The notes: generated from the letters alone by a model not told the origin. DNA of 64,000 bases from Filifactor villosus (GCF_042652965.1 NZ_JBHSHL010000025.1:62001-126000); one strand, 5' to 3'. Numbered from the stretch's first letter, positions 44,568 to 53,037 are shown. A program made the numbers and translations.

Positions 44568-44709
44568 GGAGGTAGCGTACAATTCCAAAAAACAGAGTGA
44601 AGGCGGCTCCATACAAAAACGGAACTGTTCGAAGGCTTTACTTCACAAGATTTCTGTGTTTTGTAAAACAACATAAAAATCAAGATATCGTTTTGTGCGG
44701 TGTCGTCCC
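44568..44709 (+). repeat. Element C, copy 3
   Basis: Begins one base after the pepF stop. CGTACAATTCCAAAAAA, CTTTACTTCACAAGATTTCT, AAAATCAAGATA and TTTTGTGCGGTGTCGTCCC align with C1. The ends GGGAGGTAGCGTACAA and its partner are only loosely inverted. Confidence 0.5.
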
Positions 44710-44802
44710 GGTGTTGTGAGTGATATAAGGTGCGATCTCGTCTTCAGGGGGGATTGAAGCGAATTGTAATCAAGGTCTTTTGGGAATATGGAGGTGAAGA
44801 GG

Positions 44803-45270
44803 ATGAAGGCAGCTACGATGTGGAAGGAGTTTAAGAAGGAGTGTCCCGAGATCAATTGCGACTATGAGGCATGGGCCTTCGGCGAAGATGCAAACAATCT
44901 TGCGAAGTTGGTGCTTCAGGGCAAAAAGACAGCCACGAGTTCACTCTATGACGCTTACAAAGATGAGAGGGAGCCCCTTCCTCAGGTAGGGGAGTACAGT
45001 GTTCTTCTTTTGGATAATGAAGAAGCCGTCTGTATCCTGCGAAACATCAAGGTCAGCGTGATGCCCTTTTCGGAAGTGGGAGAAGATCATGCACGAAAGG
45101 AAGGCGAGGGCGACTTGAGCCTTGACTATTGGAGGAAGGTGCATAAGGATTTTTTCGAGAAGCAGATGTTGGAGCTCGGCAAGGTGTTCAGCCCGCGTTG
45201 TAATGTGGTCTGCGAGGAATTCGAGATCGTCTATCCTTCGATTTTTGTCAAAAAAACTCTTAAAAAATAA
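44803..45270 (+). CDS. ASCH-domain protein
   Basis: 155 residues from ATG 44803, six bases after GGAGGTG; an ATG five codons earlier precedes that site. The ASCH beta-barrel features are YEAWAFGEDANNLAKLVLQGKKTATSSLYDAYKDEREPLPQVGEYSVLLLDNEEAVCILRN, with the GKKTATSS loop, and the C-terminal DYWRKVHKDFFEKQMLELGKVF. ASCH domains bind RNA or nucleic-acid components; some act on modified nucleosides. The cellular role here is unknown. Confidence 0.88.
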   Translation: MKAATMWKEFKKECPEINCDYEAWAFGEDANNLAKLVLQGKKTATSSLYDAYKDEREPLPQVGEYSVLLLDNEEAVCILRNIKVSVMPFSEVGEDHARKEGEGDLSLDYWRKVHKDFFEKQMLELGKVFSPRCNVVCEEFEIVYPSIFVKKTLKK

Positions 45271-45294
45271 GGAAAACTTCCATACCATATGTCA

Positions 45295-45331
45295 AAAACC
45301 TCAAGTTCCGATATGGAGTTTGGGGTTTTTT
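45295..45331 (+). terminator. Terminator of the ASCH gene
   Basis: AAAACCTCAA (45295-45304) pairs with TTTGGGGTTTT around a 14-base loop (one T-G), followed by TTTTTT. Confidence 0.75.
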
Positions 45332-45352
45332 GATCTCCTGTCAAAGAAAAGG

Positions 45353-45381
45353 TTGACAAAACAAGGAGCTGTATTTATACT
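45353..45381 (+). promoter_or_regulatory. Consensus sigma-A promoter of queT
   Basis: TTGACA (45353-45358), 17 bases, TATACT (45376-45381). The transcript should start about 45388, directly before a GTGC-GAAA-GCAC hairpin (45389-45400). Confidence 0.88.
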
Positions 45382-45401
45382 GTATCAAGTGCGAAAGCAC
45401 G

Positions 45402-45448
45402 AGAAATGTTTTCTTGGTAACCCATTTCTATAAAAAAACAAGAGGAGG
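45402..45448 (+). ncRNA. Class I preQ1 riboswitch overlapping the queT ribosome site
   Basis: P1 is GAAATG (45403-45408) with CATTTC (45423-45428). Loop TTTTCTTGGTAACC has the preQ1-I pattern. An A-rich tail ATAAAAAAACAAG follows. The pseudoknot P2 pairs CTTG (45413-45416) with CAAG (45439-45442). G45442 is also the first base of GAGGAGG, the Shine-Dalgarno, so ligand binding would hide it and lower translation. Only 8 bases separate the site from the ATG. Confidence 0.85.
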
Positions 45449-45456
45449 AATTCAAG

Positions 45457-45933
45457 ATGAAACCACAGGTAAGGAACTTGGTATTCAATGCGATGATCGC
45501 GGCTCTATATGCCGTGTTGACCGTTGCTTTGGAGCCGATAAGCTATGGAGCGGTTCAGTTTAGGCTGGCGGAGGTTATGACGCTTCTCGCCTTTGTCAAT
45601 CCGGTATTTGCTCCGGGGCTGGTACTCGGTTGTCTGATCGCCAACCTGTTCAGCCCGCTGGGTATGGTCGATGTCGTTGTCGGTACCTTTGCGACCTTCT
45701 TGGCAGTCTATCCGATGAGATACTGCAAGAGTGTTTGGACGGCTTCCCTATTACCGGTAATTTCCAACGGTCTTCTTGTAGGGGTCGAATTGACACTGCT
45801 GTTTCAACTGCCCTTGTTTGCAACGATTCTTTCCGTTGCGGCGGGAGAGTTTGTCGTTGTATCCGTCATCGGGGTCGCTTTGTACTACATCCTGATCCGA
45901 GGAAGATTGAAAGAACTGCAATCGTTTCAATAA
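45457..45933 (+). CDS. queT: QueT-family preQ1 transporter (ECF S component)
   Basis: 158 residues with about five membrane helices. The family pattern is NAMIAALYAVLTVALEPISYGAVQFRLAEVMTLLAFVNPVFAPGLVLGCLIANLFSPLGMVDVVVGTFATFLAVYPM. QueT proteins are substrate-binding subunits that import queuosine precursors with a shared energy-coupling factor encoded elsewhere. The preQ1 riboswitch in the leader supports the substrate directly. A terminator follows 15 bases after the stop. Confidence 0.95.
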   Translation: MKPQVRNLVFNAMIAALYAVLTVALEPISYGAVQFRLAEVMTLLAFVNPVFAPGLVLGCLIANLFSPLGMVDVVVGTFATFLAVYPMRYCKSVWTASLLPVISNGLLVGVELTLLFQLPLFATILSVAAGEFVVVSVIGVALYYILIRGRLKELQSFQ

Positions 45934-45947
45934 ACGAAACAGCAAGA

Positions 45948-45975
45948 AGAGTAGGTAGATGCCTGCTCTTTTTTA
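45948..45975 (+). terminator. Terminator of queT
   Basis: AGAGTAGG (45948-45955), loop TAGATG, CCTGCTCT (45962-45969), then TTTTT. Confidence 0.85.
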
Positions 45976-46375
45976 TTTATACTAAAATCCAATTAAAATG
46001 TGAGGTGTAGGGGAGAGGGATAAAACGGAATTGATCGTAAAGGAAGAGTTGAATAACGGAGCAACAAGAAGCACAGACCAACAAAGAATGAGCCACACCC
46101 TCAAAGCCGAACGGCATTGTGATAAAAAAGAGTAAGGGAAAGACCTTTGTAGCCGAGATATATTTTGACAAAAACATCAAAAAATCCTTTCAAGATAATC
46201 TGCTAAAGACAGTATAAGTGGAATAGAAAGAATAAGGATAAACAGACGTGTTTTGGATTTGTTCCTTCGTTTATTTTGCCATCTATTCCGACAAAAACCT
46301 TGACAGGGAATAGGAAATCCGATGGTGGGAAAAATGCTTTAAAAGTGGTATAATGTTTGTTGTTATAGAACAAAT
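45976..46375. other. 400-bp gap upstream of an unknown membrane protein
   Basis: Holds D3. The TTGACA at 46300-46305 has no matching -10 at the right distance; an extended -10 TGGTATAAT ends at 46354, just before the next gene. Confidence 0.4.
45979..46090. repeat. D3 repeat: the empty-site counterpart of D2
   Basis: ACTAAAATCCAATTA-AAATGTGAGGTGTAGGGG aligns with D2 (7143-7158 plus 7272 onward) with element A absent. Similarity runs through CGGAATTGATxGTAAA and AACGGA, then fades. Confidence 0.7.
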
Positions 46376-46819
46376 ATGTGTGATTTTATGAGGACAAGAT
46401 ACGTGAAAAAATTTCTTTTTGTCATAATGTTGATTTTTTTTATTGTGCTCGACGCCTACACGGCTTTGTTGGTTTTAGGGGATGTGATAATTCCTACAAC
46501 CACAATGGAAATTACAAATCAAAATGAGTATATTGTTGAAATTGTCAAAGAACATTTTGATTTGGATTATGAAATACAAAAAATTGTATTTAGTCCGGGG
46601 TTCCCTGATGGGTATGGATTAGATATATATGACTATGATGGAATGAAGCATAGTGAATCTGAAGATAATCACGAAGATAGTGAAATATTTGAATACTTTC
46701 AAAAAATGAAAATAGATACTCCTAAATATTTGAAGGTTCTTATTTTAGAAATTCTTCTCGAAATCATTGTAATTGTAGTAGTAATTAGAAAGAATAAAAT
46801 CAAGCAACGAAACCCGTAA
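46376..46819 (+). CDS. Unknown small membrane protein with two helices
   Basis: 147 residues. Membrane helix at about 10-32 (KKFLFVIMLIFFIVLDAYTALLV), an acidic central domain of about 80 residues (EDNHEDSEIFEYFQKM), and a second helix at about 117-136 (VLILEILLEIIVIVVVI) with a basic tail (RKNKIKQRNP). No family recognised. There is no clear ribosome site for either ATG 46376 or 46388; the mRNA may be nearly leaderless from the extended -10 at 46349-46354. AT-rich compared with the core genes, so possibly acquired. Confidence 0.6.
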   Translation: MCDFMRTRYVKKFLFVIMLIFFIVLDAYTALLVLGDVIIPTTTMEITNQNEYIVEIVKEHFDLDYEIQKIVFSPGFPDGYGLDIYDYDGMKHSESEDNHEDSEIFEYFQKMKIDTPKYLKVLILEILLEIIVIVVVIRKNKIKQRNP

Positions 46820-46863
46820 AACCCGAGTTTGCGACACTAATAACGAAATAAAGACTAATAAGG

Positions 46864-46896
46864 AAACAGTAAATCAAATCGGTTTGCTGTTTTTTA
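46864..46896 (+). terminator. Terminator, 12-bp stem / 5-base loop type
   Basis: AAACAGTAAATC (46864-46875), loop AAATC, GGTTTGCTGTTT (46881-46892), then TTT. Similar structures are at 48781 and 62194. Confidence 0.88.
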
Positions 46897-46976
46897 TTGC
46901 TCAAAATTAAAGAGAAAGATCAAGAAAAATGGAAAACATAGAAGAAAGAACTTAAAAAATATGTTCTACTTTGTCA

Positions 46977-47035
46977 TTGACAGATATTACGAATTGTGAT
47001 ATAGTACATATAACGATATATCGAAATTCGTAATA
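46977..47035 (+). promoter_or_regulatory. padR promoter with flanking operator dyads
   Basis: TTGACA (46977-46982), 17 bases, TATAGT (47000-47005). TATTACGAATT (46985-46995, inside the spacer) is the exact inverse of AATTCGTAATA (47025-47035). A second palindrome CGATATATCG lies at 47014-47023 between them. This suits autorepression by the PadR protein. Confidence 0.7.
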
Positions 47036-47048
47036 GAAAGGAGAAATC

Positions 47049-47387
47049 ATGGGTAGAACAGCAAACAGCGGAGCTCTTACGGAATCTGTCTTTTATATTC
47101 TGCTACTACTTCATAAACCGGCTCACGGCTATGCTCTGATGAAAGACATTGTGGAAATGACAGGCGGGCGGGTAAAACTGGGAGCGGGTTCTCTTTACGG
47201 AGCATTCGACACATTGCAAAAAAAAGGCTGGATTGAGCCACTGGACGAGAATCCGCAGGATAGAAGGATTGAATATATTATCACAAGTACAGGAAAACAG
47301 TTTTTTGAAAAAGAGCTTATCCGTCTGGAAGAATTGTTGCAAAATGCAAAAAAAATGAAGGAGGATACAAATGAAAACGAGAGTTAA
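47049..47387 (+). CDS. PadR-family transcriptional regulator
   Basis: 112 residues. Winged helix: TESVFYILLLLHKPAHGYALMKDIVEMTGGRVKLGAGSLYGAFDTLQKKGWIEPLDENPQDRRIEYIITSTGKQFFEKELIRLEELLQ. The GYALMKDI and GSLYGAFDTLQKKGWI segments are typical of PadR. It sits behind AAAGGAGAAATC. The downstream gene starts 17 bases before its stop and so is coupled. PadR-DUF2812 pairs are common in Firmicutes and often respond to envelope stress or drugs. Confidence 0.94.
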   Translation: MGRTANSGALTESVFYILLLLHKPAHGYALMKDIVEMTGGRVKLGAGSLYGAFDTLQKKGWIEPLDENPQDRRIEYIITSTGKQFFEKELIRLEELLQNAKKMKEDTNENES

Positions 47388-47919
47388 AAAGACTTTTTTG
47401 GACATATCCAAGGAAGAACAATGGCTGAATGAGCAAGGGGAACATGGATTGATGCTTATAGGTTATCATAGTGGAGAATATGAGTTTGAAGATGTTTCCC
47501 CGGTGAAGTATCAGTATAAGATTGATATACCTGATTATACAGGAGGAAAGAAAAAGGAATATCTTGATTTCTTAGAACAGACCGGTATTTCTGTGGTGGC
47601 ACAGTATGGTGGGAGAGTATATCTTAGAAAGAATGTAGCTGACGGTCCTCTGGATTTGTATACCGAAAAGAAGGAGGTCACAAAGCAAATGAACAAACGA
47701 TATTCTCATTTCTTCTCCATCGCTATATCGCAGTTCATGTTGGGGCTTATTATGTTGATTCAAACACTGTACAATGTGCAGCCAAAAGGTGTTGCGTTTT
47801 GGATCGCAATTGTTATCGACACAGGCTTAATTGTTTCCGGAATCATCTTCTTCATTCTGGGTGTCCGAAAGCATAGGAAATATTCTTTGCCAAAAGACGA
47901 AAAGGATATTTGGGAATAG
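47371..47919 (+). CDS. DUF2812-type membrane protein
   Basis: 182 residues. The N-terminal soluble domain of about 105 residues (KKTFLDISKEEQWLNEQGEHGLMLIGYHSGEYEFEDVSPVKYQYKIDI) matches DUF2812. Two membrane helices follow (about 112-130 and 143-163) and a basic tail. The start ATG follows AAGGAGGATACAA, within padR. The domain is found beside PadR regulators and is of unknown function. Confidence 0.88.
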   Translation: MKTRVKKTFLDISKEEQWLNEQGEHGLMLIGYHSGEYEFEDVSPVKYQYKIDIPDYTGGKKKEYLDFLEQTGISVVAQYGGRVYLRKNVADGPLDLYTEKKEVTKQMNKRYSHFFSIAISQFMLGLIMLIQTLYNVQPKGVAFWIAIVIDTGLIVSGIIFFILGVRKHRKYSLPKDEKDIWE

Positions 47920-47995
47920 ATTTCGATTTGTATAAGTTGCAAAAGAGAATACATCTCTTTTATAGAGAGTGGAATAAACCTCGTTCATCATCGTG

Positions 47996-48034
47996 GCAAA
48001 AAGCAGTCGGTCTGAAAAGATTTGCTGCTTTTTG
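47996..48034 (+). terminator. Terminator after the PadR-DUF2812 pair
   Basis: GCAGTCGGTCT, loop GAAA, AGATTTGCTGC with one mismatch, flanked by AAAAA and TTTTT. It lies 77 bases after the stop. Confidence 0.75.
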
Positions 48035-48205
48035 TTGCCTTGGAAGAGTAGGTCTTTTTAAGGAAGTTTTTCTTTATAGAGATCTATCATCCGGAGTGTG
48101 TCTATATAGATTAAACGAGGAATCTTAGACACATAAAAATAATCTGAAATATGGTATAATACAATAAAATTGAGTGAAGGAATTAGAATCTGTGGAGGAG
48201 GTTAT

Positions 48206-48745
48206 ATGAGTTTAAATGGGAAAATAATAATAGAAACGGAAAGACTAATATTAAGAGAGATGACTTTACGTGATTTTGATAATTTAAAAAGAGTTATCGG
48301 AGATAAAAATAACATGAAATATTTCTCTGATGTATTTGATGATGATAGAGTTAAACTTTGGATTGAAAAAAGTATTGAAACATATAAAACATTTGGATTT
48401 GGATTTTGGGCAATATGTTTAAAGGAAACCGGTGAAATGATTGGTGACTGTGGAGTGACTATGCAAAATATTAATGGGTTTATTAGACCGGAAATAGGTT
48501 ATCATTTACGAGCAGATATGCAAGGCAATGGGTATGTTAAAGAGTCTGCTATTGCTACAAGGGATTGGATATTTAATAACACACCTTTTAATCAGGTATT
48601 CTCATATATGACGAAAGAAAATATTCCCTCAGTGAAAACAGCAATTTCTTATGGATGCAAATTACTAGAAGAATATACCGAAGAAAACAAAACTATTCAA
48701 GTTTATGGCATATCAAGGAAAGATTGGGAAAAATTAGATAGGTAG
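48206..48745 (+). CDS. RimJ/RimL-type GNAT acetyltransferase
   Basis: 179 residues from ATG 48206, behind GGAGGAGG; upstream in-frame codons are outside the family. ETERLILREMTLRDFDNLKRVIGD is the classic RimJ/RimL opening, followed by GFGFWAICLKETGEMIGDCGV, PEIGYHLRADMQGNGYVKESA (CoA loop) and FSYMTKENIPSVKTAISYG. It probably acetylates an amino group on a protein or small molecule. An extended -10, TGGTATAAT, ends at 48160. AT-rich like the preceding small genes. Confidence 0.9.
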   Translation: MSLNGKIIIETERLILREMTLRDFDNLKRVIGDKNNMKYFSDVFDDDRVKLWIEKSIETYKTFGFGFWAICLKETGEMIGDCGVTMQNINGFIRPEIGYHLRADMQGNGYVKESAIATRDWIFNNTPFNQVFSYMTKENIPSVKTAISYGCKLLEEYTEENKTIQVYGISRKDWEKLDR

Positions 48746-48780
48746 ACCCCGGTTTGTCTAAATGAATATCATAGTTTGAG

Positions 48781-48813
48781 AAACAGTAGACCAAGCAGGT
48801 TTACTGTTTTTTG
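48781..48813 (+). terminator. Terminator, 12-bp stem / 5-base loop type
   Basis: AAACAGTAGACC (48781-48792), loop AAGCA, GGTTTACTGTTT (48798-48809), then TTTT. Confidence 0.9.
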
Positions 48814-49248
48814 TTCCTCGGATTTTAAAAGAGAGCGACCATAAATCAAAAAGGTAGATGACAAAAAGTTCTATGATGGAAATAATGATACTTCTATCGG
48901 TAAATAGGATGAAATGGATAAGTGCGTAATAGGTTGTTCGAAAATCAGAACAGTATTTTCTTCGAAAATCGAGGAAATAGCATTGATTTTGTCTCACATA
49001 AGGTTTGGAAGAGAAAAGATGTAAACAAAATAATACAAAAATAGAAAAAAACAGACAAGAATGTTATGAAAAAAATACATTTTTAGAATTTTTGAACGAA
49101 AAAAGAAAAGAAAATCATTATTTTTTTGATAATGGAAAATAAAAAAGTTTGAAAATAAAGATGTTGGAGAACTGTTTGATAAATATGGTATAAAATTTGC
49201 TTTTATCCTAGACGGTAAGAATATCATGTTGAGACAGGAGGAAGAAAA
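48814..49248. other. 435-bp AT-rich gap before the hydroxybutyrate dehydrogenase gene
   Basis: Contains an IR, CATTAT-N7-ATAATG (about 49117-49135), and the -24/-12-like element at 49186-49200. No gene on either strand is convincing here. Confidence 0.45.
49186..49200 (+). promoter_or_regulatory. Candidate sigma-54 (-24/-12) promoter of the hydroxybutyrate genes
   Basis: TGGTATAAAATTTGC fits TGGCACN5TTGC with GG and GC ten bases apart; the two cytosines of the -24 box are T. The same bases also read as an extended sigma-A -10 (TGGTATAAA), so this is ambiguous. A sigma-54 activator gene lies 4.5 kb downstream. Confidence 0.5.
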
Positions 49249-50010
49249 ATGCTGAAAGACAAGGTTGCTGTTGTTACAGGTGCGGCGAGCGGGATCGGTT
49301 ATGCGATTGCAAAAGAACTTGCCGAGAAAAATGCAAAGGTGGTAATGGCCGATGTCAATGAAGAAGGATTGAAGGAGGCTGCCAAAACGATCGGGGGAGA
49401 GTACTTTGTAGCAGACTTGAGCAAAAGGGATGCTTGCAAGAGTTTGATCGATTTTGCGAAAGAAAAGTTTTCTCGAGTGGATATCTTGGTAAATGTCGCG
49501 GGAATCCAGACAGTTTCTCCAATCGAGGAGTTTCCGGAAGACCGTTGGGATTTTATGATGTCGTTGATGTTGACAGCTCCCTTCCTTTTGACCAAATATG
49601 TATGGAGTTCTATGAAGGAGAACGGTTGGGGAAGAATTATCAACTTGAGTTCTATTCACGGTTTGGTAGCATCCGAGTTTAAGTCCGCCTATGTATCGGC
49701 AAAGCACGGTTTGGTGGGTCTGACCAAGACGGCGGGAATGGAAGGAGGTCCCTTCGGGATTACGGTCAATGCCATTTGTCCGGCTTATGTACGAACACCT
49801 CTGGTGGATAATCAAATTGCCGCACAGGCGAAGACACACAATATCTCCGAGGAAGAGGTCGTGAGCAAGATTATGCTTCAAAAAGCTGCGATTAAGACAA
49901 TGCTTGAGCCTAAGACGGTAGCGGATATGGTCGTCTTCCTATGCTCGGACTCGGCGGCCAATATCACAGGAAGTGCGATCACCATAGATGGAGGATGGAC
50001 AGCGAATTAG
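49249..50010 (+). CDS. 3-hydroxybutyrate dehydrogenase (SDR family)
   Basis: 253 residues. Cofactor motif TGAASGIGYA (10-19), NVAG (82-85), catalytic Ser135, Tyr148 and Lys152 (INLSSIHGLVASEFKSAYVSAKHG). The HGLVAS-KSAY segment and the later VNAICPAYVRTPLVDNQI, then AQAKTHNISEEEV are those of D-3-hydroxybutyrate dehydrogenases. It oxidises D-3-hydroxybutyrate to acetoacetate with NAD. GACAGGAGGAAG precedes the ATG. The GntP permease and hydroxyacyl-CoA dehydrogenase downstream suit uptake and breakdown of short hydroxy acids. Confidence 0.92.
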   Translation: MLKDKVAVVTGAASGIGYAIAKELAEKNAKVVMADVNEEGLKEAAKTIGGEYFVADLSKRDACKSLIDFAKEKFSRVDILVNVAGIQTVSPIEEFPEDRWDFMMSLMLTAPFLLTKYVWSSMKENGWGRIINLSSIHGLVASEFKSAYVSAKHGLVGLTKTAGMEGGPFGITVNAICPAYVRTPLVDNQIAAQAKTHNISEEEVVSKIMLQKAAIKTMLEPKTVADMVVFLCSDSAANITGSAITIDGGWTAN

Positions 50011-50603
50011 TGTAAGGCAGATCGGAAGTTCGCCTTATTTTCAACCCTGTGTTAGAAGGAAAAAGTTCTGACAGAATAGTTGAAATCAATAGGGCTATCT
50101 ATGTGTCAACACACCGGGTAAGAACGGCAAAAACCAAGAGGACATAAAGATGAGATTATCTGCAGTTGAACAAGGTTCAGTGAGCTTTACGAAGGTAGGT
50201 ATATCGATGTATGAATACGTTTTACGGAGAGAGGACATGATCGCTTGAAGAACGATTCGCAGTCATCTTTATACAAACCATAAAATCTTTGAGAGTATTT
50301 TTTCAGTCTATTTGTATCTTTATCACATCTGTTCAAGCTATTGGGGAAAGGGTATGTATCATTGCTGAAAATCGTATAAGTGATGACCGTGCTCAAACCA
50401 CATGGCTGATCGATAACAAGGATAGTATTATCAAAGAGGGTGATATCTCTTTGAGGTACTCCCGTAAGCTTATTCAGGGATGAAAGTCCGGCGTGTACCA
50501 CTGTTTGTTATGTGAGGCTAGGTATATTAAGGAAGGTTTTATGTGAAGCAACTTGGAGCAAAAGGACGGGTCTTCTGCAGATCACATTAAGGGAGGAAAC
50601 ATT
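50011..50603. other. 593-bp gap between the dehydrogenase and permease genes
   Basis: Only short open frames without ribosome sites. I looked for a second -24/-12 element and found none with correct spacing. Confidence 0.4.
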
Positions 50604-51995
50604 ATGATAGGTATATTCGGTATTATTTTGTCACTCGCATTGTTGATGTATTTGGCTTATCGGGGATGGTCGGTTATTATATTGGCGCCGCTTCTGTCGC
50701 TTCTCGCAGTCATTTTTGCAGGGTTTGCGGGAGAGGATGTTCATTTGCTTGCGACCTATACCGAGAGATTTATGGTAAGTTTGGCAGGTTATGTAAAGAG
50801 TTATTTCCCTGTGTTCCTTCTCGGAGCATTGTTCGGAAAGGTAATGGATGATACGGGGGCAGCGAAGTCGATTGCGACAGTTATTTCCGAAAAAGTAGGT
50901 AAAGGAAAAGAGATATGGGCGGTCGTACTTTCGTGTGCGGTTATTACTTACGGAGGGGTATCCCTTTTTGTTGCAGCATTTGCCATTTATCCGATCGGTG
51001 CAGCTCTGTTCAAAAAGGCGGATATTCCTAAAAGGCTTCTTCCTCCGGCAATCGCTTTGGGAGCATTTACGTTTACGATGACGGCGGTTCCGGGAACTCC
51101 CCAGATCCAAAATGCGATCCCGATGAAGTTTTTTGAAACGGATCTCTTTGCAGCTCCTATTTTGGGTATCGTTGCGACAGCGATTATGATGTTCGGCGGG
51201 GTGTTTTGGCTCAACAGCAGAGCGAAGAAGGCGAGAGCTATGGGCGAAGGATATGGAGATCACGCAGATAGTCATCTGCATGGAGAAGACAAGGATAAGC
51301 TGCCGAGTTTCGGAGCATCGATTCTTCCGATTTTGGTTGTATTGATCGGCAACTTTGTGTTTACAAAATTCGTTTTTGCACATACGGATGCAGCTTATTT
51401 GGAAGAACAGTACAATACGACTTTGGGAGCGGTGTTGGGCAACTGGAGTTTGATCACGGCGTTGATCTGCGGTGTTTTGTTAGCGATTGTTCTAAATCTC
51501 AAGAGATTTGAAAAAGGGGTTATGACAACGATCAAGGAAGGGGTTCAAGGTTCGTTTCTGGCAGTAATGAATACGGCATCGGAGGTAGGATACGGAAACG
51601 TTATCAAATCTTTGGGAGCCTTTGCTTTGGTTGCGGCCTTTATGACGGATGTATCCTCCAATCCTCTGGTAGGAGAGGCCATTTCATCTTCGGTTCTGGC
51701 AGGTATAACAGGTTCGGCATCGGGAGGTTTGTCGATTGCTCTGGAGACTTTTGGAGAAACCTTCCTCCAGAGAGCGATGGATTCCGGGATCAGCCCTGAG
51801 GTACTACACAGGGTCGCGGCGATCGCCTGCGGCGGTCTCGATACGCTTCCGCATAACGGTGCGGTCATTACCTTGTTGGGAATTACGGGTATGACACATA
51901 AGGAATGCTATGTAAATATCGGAATGTGTACAGTTGTAATCCCGACAATAGCGGTAATCGTAATTATTCTGCTCGGAACCGTCGGTATTGTATAA
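50604..51995 (+). CDS. GntP-family permease (hydroxybutyrate/gluconate type)
   Basis: 463 residues from ATG 50604, six bases after GGGAGG; an upstream in-frame extension is hydrophilic and not conserved. About 12 membrane helices. Family motifs are SYFPVFLLGALFGKVMDDTGAAKSIA, ITYGGVSLFVAAFAIYPIGAALFKKADIPKRLLPPAI, FTMTAVPGTPQIQNAIP and the C-terminal GGLDTLPHNGAVITLL. GntP carriers take up organic acids with protons. The gene context points to 3-hydroxybutyrate or a related short acid. Confidence 0.92.
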   Translation: MIGIFGIILSLALLMYLAYRGWSVIILAPLLSLLAVIFAGFAGEDVHLLATYTERFMVSLAGYVKSYFPVFLLGALFGKVMDDTGAAKSIATVISEKVGKGKEIWAVVLSCAVITYGGVSLFVAAFAIYPIGAALFKKADIPKRLLPPAIALGAFTFTMTAVPGTPQIQNAIPMKFFETDLFAAPILGIVATAIMMFGGVFWLNSRAKKARAMGEGYGDHADSHLHGEDKDKLPSFGASILPILVVLIGNFVFTKFVFAHTDAAYLEEQYNTTLGAVLGNWSLITALICGVLLAIVLNLKRFEKGVMTTIKEGVQGSFLAVMNTASEVGYGNVIKSLGAFALVAAFMTDVSSNPLVGEAISSSVLAGITGSASGGLSIALETFGETFLQRAMDSGISPEVLHRVAAIACGGLDTLPHNGAVITLLGITGMTHKECYVNIGMCTVVIPTIAVIVIILLGTVGIV

Positions 51996-52101
51996 AGAAG
52001 GATCGTGCGGTAGAATATATAAGGTAGAAAAAGGTTGAGGGTTGTAGAGGATACAACCCTTGTAACCGTAGCTTGTAGGAGTCAATGAGGGGAGAAATAA
52101 G

Positions 52102-53037
52102 ATGCGAGAGATAAAAACAATTGTAATTGCAGGTTCGGGTACGATGGGTTCTTCTATGGGAGAAACCTTTGCAAAATTTGGATATGAAGTTGTGTTGTAC
52201 GATATTTTCGAGGAAGCCTTGGAGAAGGCAAAGAAACTGATTTCATTGAATCAGGAAACGGAAATTAACGAAGGGGTCATAAGTGCCGAAGAGTCTCGGA
52301 AGCTCCTTGGACGAATACAATATACCGGAGATATCAATGTGTTCAAAAAAGCGGACTTCGTTGTAGAGGCAATCCTTGAGAATTTGGATATCAAACACAA
52401 GTTTTGGTCTGAAGTATCCGAGATTGTCGACGAAGACATCGTGCTTTGCAGTAATACTTCCGGTTTGAGTATTACCAAGATTGCAAAGGTCGTCAAGAAT
52501 CCGGAGAGATTTTGCGGAATGCACTGGATCAATCCTCCTCATATCATTCCTTTGATAGAAGTGATCAAGGGGGAGAAGACGACGGAGGAAAATGCACAGA
52601 TTGTCAAGGAGTTGTCCCTGAAGGTCAATAAGAAACCTGTCGTCGTTCGTGATGCTCCGGGCTTTGTGCTCAATCGAATCCAGTTTGCGATTATGAGAGA
52701 GTGTCTTCATATCGTTGAGCAGGGGATTGCTTCGGCGGAGTCGGTTGATGATGTAATGAAGTACGGTTTAGGACTTCGATATGCGTGCTTGGGACCCTTC
52801 CAGGTTGCAGATCTCGGCGGGCTTGATATCTTCTACAATATCTCATCTTATCTTTTTGAAGACCTGTGTGATAAAAAGGAAGTCTTCGGTCTTTTGAAGG
52901 AGTGCTTTGAAAACGATGCACTCGGAGTCAAGAATCAAAAAGGGTTCTATGATTACAGCAACGGAAAGGATGAGGAATTGATTCGTTATCGTGACAAAAT
53001 GTTTACCAAGGTAGCAAGTACCCTGTATGAAAAGTAA
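52102..53037 (+). CDS. 3-hydroxyacyl-CoA dehydrogenase family protein
   Basis: 311 residues. N-terminal NAD site VIAGSGTMGSSMGETFAKFGYEVVLYD, then FVVEAILENLDIKHKFW, LCSNTSGLSITKIA, FCGMHWINPPHIIPLIEVIKG (catalytic His), and the C-terminal domain from about 185 (DAPGFVLNRIQFAIMRECLHIVEQGIAS). This is the 3-hydroxybutyryl-CoA dehydrogenase fold, but the NPP in place of NPV in the catalytic loop resembles the L-gulonate or 3-hydroxy-acid branch. GAGGGGAGAAATAAG precedes the ATG. It lies 106 bases after the permease gene. Confidence 0.88.
   Translation: MREIKTIVIAGSGTMGSSMGETFAKFGYEVVLYDIFEEALEKAKKLISLNQETEINEGVISAEESRKLLGRIQYTGDINVFKKADFVVEAILENLDIKHKFWSEVSEIVDEDIVLCSNTSGLSITKIAKVVKNPERFCGMHWINPPHIIPLIEVIKGEKTTEENAQIVKELSLKVNKKPVVVRDAPGFVLNRIQFAIMRECLHIVEQGIASAESVDDVMKYGLGLRYACLGPFQVADLGGLDIFYNISSYLFEDLCDKKEVFGLLKECFENDALGVKNQKGFYDYSNGKDEELIRYRDKMFTKVASTLYEK

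Noticed and set aside
48994..49881. 295-codon minus-strand frame across the hydroxybutyrate dehydrogenase
   Set aside because: The plus-strand protein is unmistakable; the minus frame is a codon-bias shadow.
50011..50603. Second sigma-54 promoter before the GntP gene
   Set aside because: The closest match has GG and GC eleven bases apart instead of ten.
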